From Rhynchopus euleeides (taxonomy: Eukaryota; Euglenozoa; Diplonemea; Diplonemida; Diplonemidae): a stretch of DNA of 64,000 nucleotides. The notes under the pieces are model-generated. The model was not told the origin of the DNA. It searched no databases and saw only the letters and a program-made list of their open reading frames with translations. Positions 49,600-61,720 of the stretch are shown piece after piece. A program made the translations under genes and the position numbers. How positions within the stretch are numbered: the stretch's first letter is position 1; each line of letters starts with the position of its first letter. The stretch lies in assembly GCA_963210315.1 (NCBI GenBank), contig OY723238.1, positions 2,108,001 to 2,172,000 of the forward strand. The letters are read 5' to 3'.

Positions 49600-52250
49600 T
49601 TAATGGAGGTTGCTAGAGGTTGCTGGAGGTTGCTAGAGGTTAATGGAGGTTGCTGGAGGTTGCTGCAGGTTGCTGGAGGTTGCTGGAGGTTGCTGCAGGT
49701 TGCTGGAGGTTGCTGGAGGTTGCTGGCGGTTGCTGGAGGTTGCTGCAGGTTGCTAGAGGTTGCTGGAGGTTGCTAGAGGTTAATGGAGGTTGCTAGAGGT
49801 TGCTGGAGGTTGCTAGAGGTTAATGGAGGTTGCTAGAGGTTGCTGGAGGTTGCTGGAGGTTGCTGCAGGTTGCTGGAGGTTGCTGGAGGTTGCTGCAGGT
49901 TGCTGGAGGTTGCTGGAGGTTGCTGGAGGTTGCTAGAGGTGGCTGGAGGTTGCTAGAGGTTGCTAGAGGTTGCTGGACGTTGCTGGAGGTTGCTGGAGGT
50001 TGCTAGAGGTTGCTAGAAGTTGCTGGAGGTTGCTAGAGGTTGCTGGATGTTGCTGGAGGTTGCTGCAGGTTGCTGGAGGTTGCTAGAGGTGGCTGGAGGT
50101 TGCTAGAGGTTGCTAGTGGTTGCTGGAGGTTGCTTGACGTTGCTGGAGGTTGCTGGAGGTTGCTGGAGGTTGCTTGAGGTTGCTAGAGGTTGCTGGAGGT
50201 TGCTGGATGTTGCTGGAGGTTGCTAGAGGTTGCTAGAGGTTCCTAGAGGTTGCTAGAGGTTGCTGGAGGTTGCTAGAGGTTGCTGCAGGTTGCTGCAGGT
50301 TGCTGGAGGTTGCTGGAGGTTGCTAGAGGTGGCTGGAGGTTGCTGCAGGTTGCTGGAGGTTGCTAGAGGTGGCTGGAGGTTGCTAGAGGTTGCTAGAGGT
50401 TGCTGGAGGTTGCTGCAGGTTGCTGGAGGTTGCTAGAGGTGGCTGGAGGTTGCTAGAGGTTGCTAGAGGTTGCTAGAGGTTGCTAGAGGTTGCTGGAGGT
50501 TGCTGGATGTTGCTGGAGGTTGCTAGAGGTTGCTAGAGGTTCCTAGAGGTTGCTAGAGGTTCCTAGAGGTTGCTAGAGGTTGCTGGAGGTTGCTGGCGGT
50601 TGCTGGAGGTTGCTGCAGGTTGCTAGAGGTTGCTGGAGGTTGCTAGAGGTTAATGGAGGTTGCTAGAGGTTGCTGGAGGTTGCTAGAGGTTAATGGAGGT
50701 TGCTGGAGGTTGCTGCAGGTTGCTGGAGGTTGCTGGAGGTTGCTGCAGGTTGCTGGAGGTTGCTGGAGGTTGCTGGCGGTTGCTGGAGGTTGCTGCAGGT
50801 TGCTAGAGGTTGCTGGAGGTTGCTAGAGGTTAATGGAGGTTGCTAGAGGTTGCTGGAGGTTGCTAGAGGTTAATGGAGGTTGCTAGAGGTTGCTGGAGGT
50901 TGCTGGAGGTTGCTGCAGGTTGCTGGAGGTTGCTGGAGGTTGCTGCAGGTTGCTGGAGGTTGCTGGAGGTTGCTGGAGGTTGCTAGAGGTGGCTGGAGGT
51001 TGCTAGAGGTTGCTAGAGGTTGCTGGACGTTGCTGGAGGTTGCTGGAGGTTGCTAGAGGTTGCTAGAAGTTGCTGGAGGTTGCTAGAGGTTGCTGGATGT
51101 TGCTGGAGGTTGCTGCAGGTTGCTGGAGGTTGCTAGAGGTGGCTGGAGGTTGCTAGAGGTTGCTAGTGGTTGCTGGAGGTTGCTTGACGTTGCTGGAGGT
51201 TGCTGGAGGTTGCTGGAGGTTGCTTGAGGTTGCTAGAGGTTGCTGGAGGTTGCTGGATGTTGCTGGAGGTTGCTAGAGGTTGCTAGAGGTTCCTAGAGGT
51301 TGCTAGAGGTTGCTGGAGGTTGCTAGAGGTTGCTGCAGGTTGCTGCAGGTTGCTGGAGGTTGCTGGAGGTTGCTAGAGGTGGCTGGAGGTTGCTAGAGGT
51401 TGCTAGAGGTTGCTGGAGGTTGCTGCAGGTTGCTGGAGGTTGCTAGAGGTGGCTGGAGGTTGCTAGAGGTTGCTAGAGGTTGCTGGAGGTTGCCGGAGGT
51501 TGCTGGAGGTTGCTGGAGGTTGCTGGAGGTTGCTAGAGGTTGCTAGAGGTTGCTAGAGGTTGCTAGAGGTTGCTAGAGGTTGCTAGAGGTTGCTAGAGGT
51601 TGCTGGAGGTTGCTGGATGTTGCTGGAGGTTGCTAGAGGTTGCTAGAGGTTCCTAGAGGTTGCTAGAGGTTCCTAGAGGTTGCTAGAGGTTGCTGGAGGT
51701 TGCTGGCGGTTGCTGGAGGTTGCTGCAGGTTGCTAGAGGTTGCTGGAGGTTGCTAGAGGTTGCTGGAGGTTGCTAGAGGTTAATGGAGGTTGCTAGAGGT
51801 TGCTGGAGGTTGCTGGAGGTTGCTGCAGGTTCCTGCAGGTTGCTGGAGGTTGCTGCAGGTTGCTGGAGGTTGCTGGAGGTTGCTAGAGGTGGCTGGAGGT
51901 TGCTAGAGGTTGCTAGAGGTTGCTGGACGTTGCTGGAGGTTGCTGGAGGTTGCTAGAGGTTGCTAGAAGTTGCTGGAGGTTGCTAGAGGTTGCTGGATGT
52001 TGCTGGAGGTTGCTGCAGGTTGCTGGAGGTTGCTAGAGGTGGCTGGAGGTTGCTAGAGGTTGCTAGTGGTTGCTGGAGGTTGCTGGACGTTGCTGGAGGT
52101 TGCTGGAGGTTGCTGGAGGTTGCCTGAGGTTGCTAGAGGTTGCTGGAGGTTGCTGGATGTTGCTGGAGGTTGCTAGAGGTTGCTAGAGGTTCCTAGAGGT
52201 TGCTAGAGGTTGCTGCAGGTTGCTGCAGGTTGCTGCAGGTTGCTAGAGGT
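49600..52250 (+). repeat. Higher-order repeat of about 0.9-1.05 kb in block 4, three copies
   Basis: The unit variant TGCTAGTGGT recurs at 50111, 51161 and 52061. The following TGCTTGACGT occurs in the first two copies and is changed to TGCTGGACGT in the third. Copies 1 and 2 look nearly identical, while copy 3 has lost about 150 bp, a multiple of 10. Confidence 0.8.
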
Positions 52251-53799
52251 GGCTGGAGGTTGCTAGAGGTTGCTAGAGGTTGCTAGAGGTTGCTAGAGGT
52301 TGCTGGAGGTTGCTGGAGGTTGCTAGAGGTGGCTGGAGGTTGCTAGAGGTTGCTGGAGGTTGCTGGACGTTGCTGGAGGTTGCTGCAGGTTGCTGGAGGT
52401 TGCTGCAGGTTGCTGGAGGTTGCTAGAGGTTGCTAGAGGTTCCTAGAGGTTGCTAGAGGTTGCTGGAGGTTGCCGGAGGTTGCTGGAGGTTGCTGGAGGT
52501 TGCTAGAGGTTGCTAGAGGTTGCTAGAGGTTGCTAGAGGTTGCTGGATGTTGCTGGAGGTTGCTAGAGGTTGCTAGAGGTTCCTAGAGGTTGCTAGAGGT
52601 TGCTGGAGGTTGCTGGCGGTTGCTGGAGGTTGCTGCAGGTTGCTAGAGGTGGCTGGAGGTTGCTAGAGGTTGCTAGAGGTTGCTGGAGGTTGCTGGCGGT
52701 TGCTGGAGGTTGCTGGAGGTTGCTAGAGGTGGCTGGAGGTTGCTAGAGGTTGCTAGACGTTGCTAGAGGTTGCTGGAGGTTGCTGGAGGTTGCTAGAGGT
52801 TGCTGGAGGTTGCTGGATGTTGCTGGAGGTTGCTAGAGGTTGCTAGAGGTTCCTAGAGGTTGCTAGAGGTTCCTAGAGGTTGCTAGAGATTGCTGGAGGT
52901 TGCTGGCGGTTGCTGGAGGTTGCTGCAGGTTGCTAGAGGTTGCTGGAGGTTGCTAGACGTGGCTGGAGGTTGCTAGAGGTTAATGGAGGTTGCTAGAGGT
53001 TGCTGGAGGTTGCTGGACGTTGCTGGACGTTGCTGGAGGTTGCTAGAGGTTGCTAGAGGTTGCTGGAGGTTGCTAGAGGTTGCTGCAGGTTGCTGCAGGT
53101 TGCTGCAGGTTGCTGCAGGTTGCTGGAGGTTGCTGGAGGTTGCTAGAGGTGGCTGGAGGTTGCTAGAGGTTGCTAGAGGTTGCTGGAGGTTGCTGCAGGT
53201 TGCTGGAGGTTGCTAGAGGTGGCTGGAGGTTGCTAGAGGTTGCTAGAGGTTGCTGGAGGTTGCCGGAGGTTGCTGGAGGTTGCTGGAGGTTGCTGGAGGT
53301 TGCTGGAGGTTGCTGGAGGTTGCTAGAGGTTGCTAGAGGTTGCTAGAGGTTGCTGGAGGTTGCTGGATGTTGCTGGAGGTTGCTAGAGGTTGCTAGAGGT
53401 TCCTAGAGGTTGCTAGAGGTTCCTAGAGGTTGCTAGAGGTTGCTGGACGTTGCTGGCGGTTGCTGGAGGTTGCTGCAGGTTGCTAGAGGTTGCTAGAGGT
53501 GGCTGGAGGTTGCTAGAGGTTAATGGAGGTTGCTAGAGGTTGCTGGAGGTTGCTGGAGGTTGCTGCAGGTTGCTGCAGGTTGCTGGAGGTTGCTGGAGGT
53601 TGCTGCAGGTTGCTGGAGGTTGCTGGAGGTTGCTGGAGGTTGCTAGAGGTGGCTGGAGGTTGCTAGAGGTTGCTAGAGGTTGCTGGACGTTGCTGGAGGT
53701 TGCTGGAGGTTGCTAGAGGTTGCTAGAAGTTGCTGGAGGTTGCTAGAGGTTGCTGGATGTTGCTGGAGGTTGCTGCAGGTTGCTGGAGGTTGCTAGAGG

Positions 53800-55720
53800 T
53801 GGCTGGAGGTTGCTAGAGGTTGCTAGAGGTTGCTGGAGGTTGCTGGACGTTGCTGGAGGTTGCTGGAGGTTGCTGGAGGTTGCTTGAGGTTGCTAGAGGT
53901 TGCTGGAGGTTGCTGGATGTTGCTGGAGGTTGCTAGAGGTTGCTAGAGGTTCCTAGAGGTTGCTAGAGGTTGCTGGAGGTTGCTGGCGGTTGCTGGAGGT
54001 TGCTGCAGGTTGCTAGAGGTGGCTGGAGGTTGCTAGAGGTTGCTAGAGGTTCCTAGCGGTTGCTAGAGGTTGCTAGAGGTTGCTGGAGGTTGCTGGAGGT
54101 TGCTAGAGGTGGCTGGAGGTTGCTAGAGGTTGCTAGACGTTGCTAGAGGTTGCTGGAGGTTGCTGGAGGTTGCTAGAGGTTGCTAGAGGTTGCTAGAGGT
54201 TGCTAGAGGTTGCTAGAGGTTGCTGGATGTTGCTGGAGGTTGCTAGAGGTTGCTAGAGGTTCCTAGAGGTTGCTAGAGGTTGCTGGAGGTTGCTGGCGGT
54301 TGCTGGAGGTTGCTGCAGGTTGCTAGAGGTGGCTGGAGGTTGCTAGAGGTTGCTAGAGGTTCCTAGAGGTTGCTAGAGGTTGCTGGAGGTTGCTGGAGGT
54401 TGCTAGAGGTGGCTGGAGGTTGCTAGAGGTTGCTAGACGTTGCTAGAGGTTGCTGGAGGTTGCTGGAGGTTGCTAGAGGTTGCTGGAGGTTGCTGGATGT
54501 TGCTGGAGGTTGCTAGAGGTTGCTAGAGGTTCCTAGAGGTTGCTAGAGGTTGCTGGAGGTTGCTGGAGGTTGCTAGAGGTGGCTGGAGGTTGCTAGAGGT
54601 TGCTAGACGTTGCTAGAGGTTGCTGGAGGTTGCTGGAGGTTGCTAGAGGTTGCTGGAGGTTGCTGGATGTTGCTGGAGGTTGCTAGAGGTTGCTAGAGGT
54701 TCCTAGAGGTTGCTAGAGATTGCTGGAGGTTGCTGGCGGTTGCTGGAGGTTGCTGCAGGTTGCTAGAGGTTGCTGGAGGTTGCTAGAGGTGGCTGGAGGT
54801 TGCTAGAGGTTAATGGAGGTTGCTAGAGGTTGCTGGATGTTGCTGGAGGTTGCTGCAGGTTGCTGGAGGTTGCTAGAGGTGGCTGGAGGTTGCTAGAGGT
54901 TGCTAGAGGTTGCTGGAGGTTGCTGGACGTTGCTGGAGGTTGCTGGAGGTTGCTGGAGGTTGCTTGAGGTTGCTAGAGGTTGCTGGAGGTTGCTGGATGT
55001 TGCTGGAGGTTGCTAGAGGTTGCTAGAGGTTCCTAGAGGTTGCTAGAGGTTGCTGGAGGTTGCTGGCGGTTGCTGGAGGTTGCTGCAGGTTGCTAGAGGT
55101 GGCTGGAGGTTGCTAGAGGTTGCTAGAGGTTCCTAGCGGTTGCTAGAGGTTGCTAGAGGTTGCTGGAGGTTGCTGGAGGTTGCTAGAGGTGGCTGGAGGT
55201 TGCTAGAGGTTGCTAGACGTTGCTAGAGGTTGCTGGAGGTTGCTGGAGGTTGCTAGAGGTTGCTAGAGGTTGCTAGAGGTTGCTAGAGGTTGCTAGAGGT
55301 TGCTGGATGTTGCTGGAGGTTGCTAGAGGTTGCTAGAGGTTCCTAGAGGTTGCTAGAGGTTGCTGGAGGTTGCTGGCGGTTGCTGGAGGTTGCTGCAGGT
55401 TGCTAGAGGTGGCTGGAGGTTGCTAGAGGTTGCTAGAGGTTCCTAGAGGTTGCTAGAGGTTGCTGGAGGTTGCTGGAGGTTGCTAGAGGTGGCTGGAGGT
55501 TGCTAGAGGTTGCTAGACGTTGCTAGAGGTTGCTGGAGGTTGCTGGAGGTTGCTAGAGGTTGCTGGAGGTTGCTGGATGTTGCTGGAGGTTGCTAGAGGT
55601 TGCTAGAGGTTCCTAGAGGTTGCTAGAGGTTCCTAGAGGTTGCTAGAGATTGCTGGAGGTTGCTGGCGGTTGCTGGAGGTTGCTGCAGGTTGCTAGAGGT
55701 TGCTGGAGGTTGCTAGAGGT
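53800..55720 (+). repeat. Higher-order repeat of 1.08 kb in block 4, two copies
   Basis: TCCTAGCGGT occurs at 54051 and 55131 with the same unit order on both sides, and the GAGATTGC variant follows downstream in each (about 54717 and about 55647). Copy 2 carries one additional TCCTAGAGGT-containing pair before that point. Confidence 0.75.
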
Positions 55721-58700
55721 GGCTGGAGGTTGCTAGAGGTTAATGGAGGTTGCTAGAGGTTGCTGGAGGTTGCTGGACGTTGCTGGACGTTGCTGGAGGT
55801 TGCTAGAGGTTGCTAGAGGTTGCTGGAGGTTACTAGAGGTTGCTGCAGGTTGCTGCAGGTTGCTGCAGGTTGCTGGAGGTTGCTGGAGGTTGCTAGAGGT
55901 GGCTGGAGGTTGCTAGAGGTTGCTAGAGGTTGCTGGAGGTTGCTGCAGGTTGCTGGAGGTTGCTAGAGGTGGCTGGAGGTTGCTAGAGGTTGCTAGAGGT
56001 TGCTGGAGGTTGCCGGAGGTTGCTGGAGGTTGCTGGAGGTTGCTGGAGGTTGCTGGAGGTTGCTGGAGGTTGCTGGAGGTTGCTAGAGGTTGCTAGAGGT
56101 TGCTGGAGGTTGCTGGATGTTGCTGGAGGTTGCTAGAGGTTGCTAGAGGTTCCTAGAGGTTGCTAGAGGTTCCTAGAGGTTGCTAGAGGTTGCTGGAGGT
56201 TGCTGGCGGTTGCTGGAGGTTGCTGCAGGTTGCTAGAGGTTGCTAGAGGTGGCTGGAGGTTGCTAGAGGTTAATGGAGGTTGCTAGAGGTTGCTGGAGGT
56301 TGCTGGAGGTTGCTGCAGGTTGCTGCAGGTTGCTGGAGGTTGCTGGAGGTTGCTGCAGGTTGCTGGAGGTTGCTGGAGGTTGCTGGAGGTTGCTAGAGGT
56401 GGCTGGAGGTTGCTAGAGGTTGCTAGAGGTTGCTGGACGTTGCTGGAGGTTGCTGGAGGTTGCTAGAGGTTGCTAGAAGTTGCTGGAGGTTGCTAGAGGT
56501 TGCTGGATGTTGCTGGAGGTTGCTAGAGGTGGCTGGAGGTTGCTAGAGGTTGCTAGAGGTTGCTAGAGGTTGCTGGAGGTTGCTGGACGTTGCTGGAGGT
56601 TGCTGGAGGTTGCTGGAGGTTGCTTGAGGTTGCTAGAGGTTGCTGGAGGTTGCTGGATGTTGCTGGAGGTTGCTAGAGGTTGCTAGAGGTTGCTGGAGGT
56701 TGCTGCAGGTTGCTAGAGGTGGCTGGAGGTTGCTAGAGGTTGCTAGAGGTTGCTAGAGGTTGCTAGAGGTTGCTGGAGGTTGCTGGAGGTTGCTAGAGGT
56801 GGCTGGAGGTTGCTACAGGTTGCTAGAGGTTGCTAGAGGTTGCTAGAGGTTGCTGGAGGTTGCTGGAGGTTGCTAGAGGTTGCTGGAGGTTGCTGGATGT
56901 TGCTGGAGGTTGCTAGAGGTTGCTAGAGGTTCCTAGAGGTTGCTAGAGGTTGCTGGAGGTTGCTAGAGGTGGCTGGAGGTTGCTAGAGGTTGCTGGAGGT
57001 TGCTGGAAAGTTGCTGGAGGTTGCTAGAGGTTGCTAGAGGTTCCTAGAGGTTGCTAGAGGTTCCTAGAGGTTGCTAGAGGTTGCTAGAGGTTGCTGGAGG
57101 TTGCTGGCGGTTGCTGGAGGTTGCTGCAGGTTGCTAGAGGTTGCTGGAGGTTGCTAGAGGTGGCTGGAGGTTGCTAGAGGTTAATGGAGGTTGCTAGAGG
57201 TTGCTGGAGGTTGCTGGAGGTTGCTGCAGGTTGCTGCAGGTTGCTGGAGGTTGCTGGAGGTTGCTGCAGGTTGCTGGAGGTTGCTGGAGGTTGCTGGAGG
57301 TTGCTAGAGGTGGCTGGAGGTTGCTAGAGGTTGCTAGAAGTTGCTGGAGGTTGCTGCAGGTTGCTGGAGGTTGCTAGAGGTTGCTGGATGTTGCTGGAGG
57401 TTGCTGCAGGTTGCTGGAGGTTGCTAGAGGTGGCTGGAGGTTGCTAGAGGTTGCTAGAGGTTGCTGGAGGTTGCTGGAGGTTGCTGGAGGTTGCTGGAGG
57501 TTGCTGGAGGTTGCTTGAGGTTGCTGGAGGTTGCTGGATGTTGCTGGAGGTTGCTAGAGGTTGCTAGAGGTTCCTAGAGGTTGCTAGAGGTTGCTGGAGG
57601 TTGCTTGAGGTTGCTGCAGGTTGCTAGAGGTGGCTGGAGGTTGCTAGAGGTTGCTAGAGGTTGCTAGAGGTTGCTAGAGGTTGCTGGAGGTTGCTGGAGG
57701 TTGCTAGAGGTGGCTGGAGGTTGCTAGAGGTTGCTAGAGGTTGCTAGAGGTTGCTGGAGGTTGCTGGAGGTTGCTAGAGGTTGCTGGAGGTTGCTGGATG
57801 TTGCTGGAGGTTGCTAGAGGTTGCTAGAGGTTCCTAGAGGTTGCTAGAGGTTGCTGGAGGTTGCTAGAGGTGGCTGGAGGTTGCTAGAGGTTGCTGGAGG
57901 TTGCTGGAGGTTGCTGCAGGTTGCTGGAGGTTGCTAGAGGTTGCTAGAGGTTGCTGGAGGTTGCCGGAGGTTGCTGGAGGTTGCTAGAGGTTGCTAGAGG
58001 TTGCTAGAGGTTGCTGGATGTTGCTGGAGGTTGCTAGAGGTTGCTAGAGGTTCCTAGAGGTTGCTAGAGGTTGCTGGAGGTTGCTGGCGGTTGCTGGAGG
58101 TTGCTGCAGGTTGCTAGAGGTGGCTGGAGGTTGCTAGAGGTTGCTAGAGGTTGCTAGAGGTTGCTAGAGGTTGCTAGAGGTTGCTAGAGGTTGCTGGAGG
58201 TTGCTGGAGGTTGCTAGAGGTTGCTGGAGGTTGCTGGATGTTGCTGGAGGTTGCTAGAGGTTGCTAGAGGTTCCTAGAGGTTGCTAGAGGTTCCTAGAGG
58301 TTGCTAGAGATTGCTGGAGGTTGCTGGCGGTTGCTGGAGGTTGCTGCAGGTTGCTAGAGGTTGCTGGAGGTTGCTAGAGGTGGCTGGAGGTTGCTAGAGG
58401 TTAATGGAGGTTGCTAGAGGTTGCTGGAGGTTGCTGGAGGTTGCTGGACGTTGCTGGAGGTTGCTAGAGGTTGCTAGAGGTTGCTGGAGGTTGCTAGAGG
58501 TTGCTGCAGGTTGCTGCAGGTTGCTGCAGGTTGCTGGAGGTTGCTGGAGGTTGCTAGAGGTGGCTGGAGGTTGCTAGAGGTTGCTAGAGGTTGCTGGAGG
58601 TTGCTAGAGGTTGCTAGAGGTTGCTGGAGGTTGCTGCAGGTTGCTGGAGGTTGCTAGAGGTGGCTGGAGGTTGCTAGAGGTTGCTAGAGGTTGCTGGAGG

Positions 58701-61423
58701 TTGCCGGAGGTTGCTGGAGGTTGCTGGAGGTTGCTGGAGGTTGCTGGAGGTTGCTAGAGGTTGCTAGAGGTTGCTAGAGGTTGCTAGAGGTTGCTAGAGG
58801 TTGCTGGAGGTTGCTAGAGGTTGCTAGAGGTTCCTAGAGGTTGCTAGAGGTTCCTAGAGGTTGCTAGAGGTTGCTGGAGGTTGCTGGCGGTTGCTGCAGG
58901 TTGCTGCAGGTTGCTAGAGGTTGCTGGAGGTTGCTAGACGTGGCTGGAGGTTGCTAGAGGTTAATGGAGGTTGCTAGAGGTTGCTGGAGGTTGCTGGAGC
59001 TTGCTGGACGTTGCTGGAGGTTGCTGGAGGTTGCTAGAGGTTGCTAGAGGTTGCTGGAGGTTGCTAGAGGTTGCTGCAGGTTGCTGGAGGTTGCTGCAGG
59101 TTGCTGGAGGTTGCTGGAGGTTGCTGGATGTTGCTGGAGGTTGCTGCAGGTTGCTAGAGGTTGCTGGAGGTTGCTGGAGGTTGCTGGAGGTTGCTAGAGG
59201 TTGCTAGAGGTTGCTGGAGGTTGCTGGAGGTTGCTGGAGGTTGCTACAGGTTGCTAGAGGTTGCTGGAGGTTGCTGGAGGTTGCTGGATGTTGCTGGAGG
59301 TTGCTGCAGGTTGCTGGAGGTGGCTGGAGGTTGCTAGAGGTTGCTGGAGGTTGCCGGAGGTTGCTGGAGGTTGCTGGAGGTTGCTGGAGGTTGCTAGAGG
59401 TTGCTGGAGGTTGCTGGATGTTGCTGGAGGTTGCTAGAGGTTGCTAGAGGTTTCTAGAGGTTGCTAGAGGTTCCTAGAGGTTCCTAGAGGTTGCTAGAGG
59501 TTGCTGGAGGTTGCTGCAGGTTGCTGGAGGTTGCTAGAGGTGGCTGGAGGTTGCTAGAGGTTAATGGAGGTTGCTAGAGGTTGCTGGAGGTTGCTGGACG
59601 TTGCTGGAGGTTGCTGGAGGTTGCTAGAGGTTGCTGGAGGTTGCTAGAGGTTGCTGCAGGTTGCTGGAGGTTGCTAAAGGTTGCTGCAGGTTGCTGGAGG
59701 TTGCTGGAGGTTGCGAGAGGTGGCTGGAGGTTGCTAGAGGTTGCTAGAGGTTGCTAGAGGTTGCTAGAGGTTGCTAGAGGTTGCTAGAGGTTGCTAGAGG
59801 TTGCTAGAGGTTGCTGGATGTTGCTGGAGGTTGCTAGAGGTTCCTAGAGGTTCCTAGAGGTTGCTAGAGGTTCCTAGAGGTTGCTGGAGGTTGCTGGCGG
59901 TTGCTGGAGGTTGCTGCAGGTTGCTAGAGGTTGCTGGAGGTTGCTAGAGGTGGCTGGAGGTTGCTAGAGGTTAATGGAGGTTGCTAGAGGTTGCTGGAGG
60001 TTGCTGGACGTTGCTGGAGGTTGCTGGAGGTTGCTAGAGGTTGCTGGAGGTTGCTAGAGGTTGCTGCAGGTTGCTGGAGGTTGCTGGAGGTTGCTGGAGG
60101 TTGCTGGAGGTTGCTGGAGGTTGCTAGAGGTTGCTAGAAGTTGCTGGAGGTTGCTAGAGGTTGCTGGAGGTTGCTGGATGTTGCTGGAGGTTGCTGCAGG
60201 TTGCTGGAGGTTGCTAGAGGTGGCTGGAGGTTGCTAGAGGTTGCTAGAGGTTGCTGGAGGTTGCTGGACGTTGCTGGAGGTTGCTGGAGGTTGCTGGAGG
60301 TTGCTAGAGGTTGCTAGAAGTTGCTGGAGGTTGCTAGAGGTTGCTGGAGGTTGCTGGATGTTGCTGGAGGTTGCTGCAGGTTGCTGGAGGTTGCTAGAGG
60401 TGGCTGGAGGTTGCTAGAGGTTGCTAGAGGTTGCTGGAGGTTGCTGGATGTTGCTGGAGGTTGCTAGAGGTTGCTAGAGGTTGCTAGAGGTTGCTGGCGG
60501 TTGCTGGAGGTTGCTAGAGGTTGCTGGCGGTTGCTGGAGGTTGCTACAGGTTGCTGGAGGTTGCTGGAGGTTGCTGCAGGTTGCTGCAGGTTGCTGGAGG
60601 TTGCTAGAGGTTCCTAGAGGTTGCTGGAGGTTGCTGGAGGTTGCTGGAGGTTGCTGGAGGTTGCTGGAGGTTGCTGGATGTTGCTGGAGGTTGCTGCAGG
60701 TTGCTAGAGGTTGCTGGAGGTTGCTGGAGGTTGCTGGAGGTTGCTAGAGGTTGCTGGAGGTTGCTAGAGGTTGCTAGAGGTTGCTGGAGGTTGCTGGATG
60801 TTGCTGGAGGTTGCTGCAGGTTGCTAGAGGTTGCTGGAGGTTGCTGGAGGTTGCTGGAGGTTGCTAGAGGTTGCTAGAGGTTGCTGGAGGTTGCTGGAGG
60901 TTGCTGGAGGTTGCTGCAGGTTGCTGGAGGTTGCTGGATGTTGCTAGAGGTGGCTGGAGGTTGCTAGAGGTTGCTAGAGGTTGCTGGACGTTACTGGAGG
61001 TTGCTGGAGGTTGCTGGAGGTTGCTAGAGGTTGCTAGAAGTTGCTGGAGGTTGCTAGAGGTTGCTGAAGGTTGCTGGATGTTGCTGGAGGTTGCTGCAGG
61101 TTGCTGGAGGTTGCTAGAGGTGGCTGGAGGTTGCTAGAGGTTGCTAGAGGTTGCTGGAGGTTGCTGGACGTTGCTGGAGGTTGCTGGAGGTTGCTGGAGG
61201 TTGCTAGAGGTTGCTAGAAGTTGCTGGAGGTTGCTAGAGGTTGCTGGAGGTTGCTGGATGTTGCTGGAGGTTGCTGCAGGTTGCTGGAGGTTGCTAGAGG
61301 TGGCTGGAGGTTGCTAGAGGTTGCTGGACGTTGCTGGAGGTTGCTGGAGGTTGCTGGAGGTTGCTAGAGGTTGCTAGAAGTTGCTGGAGGTTGCTAGAGG
61401 TAGCTGGAGGTTGCTGGATGTTG

Positions 61424-61720
61424 CTGTCGGGTGAGCTTCCGCCCCATGGGAGGCGCTCCTTCCGGCTTGCGCTGCCCACCCATCCCACCCCCGTCCCCTT
61501 CCCACATTCTTTCTTTTCTTTTAGGGGAGACGTCCTCGCAGTGGCTGTTTGGCCTGACGCGATTCCCCGCCTCAAAGCAGACCCACCTGGCAGCTACTCA
61601 AGGCACATGAGGAGTGAGAGGCGTGAACGGGCGCAACGCCCCTCCCTGCGGTCCGGCTTCCGCCACGTGGCTGACTCAAAGCAGCGAAGTGACCAACGGG
61701 AGCGACATGGAAAAAAAAAA
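61424..61720 (+). mobile_element. Poly(A)-tailed retroposon, copy 3 (5'-truncated)
   Basis: Starts at GCTGTCGGGTGAGCTTCCGC and matches the 3' 295 bp of copies 1 and 2, ending in an A tail at 61711-61720. The 5' junction shares TGCTG with the satellite unit, a microhomology typical of truncated target-primed insertions. It is closer to copy 1 (GACGTCCTCGC, CATGGGAGG) than to copy 2 at several variable sites. Confidence 0.75.

Larger units (their letters stand above)
46759..61426 (+). repeat. 10 bp satellite array, block 4 (about 1,467 units)
   Basis: The same GTTGCTRGAG family resumes right after the Penelope-like element. Register is constant from 46759 until a unit with one extra base at about 57001-57010 (GGAAAG), then constant again to 61426. 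Local higher-order repeats are marked by rare units: GCTAGTGG at 50111, 51161 and 52061 (1,050 and 900 bp apart) and TCCTAGCG at 54051 and 55131 (1,080 bp). Confidence 0.97.
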
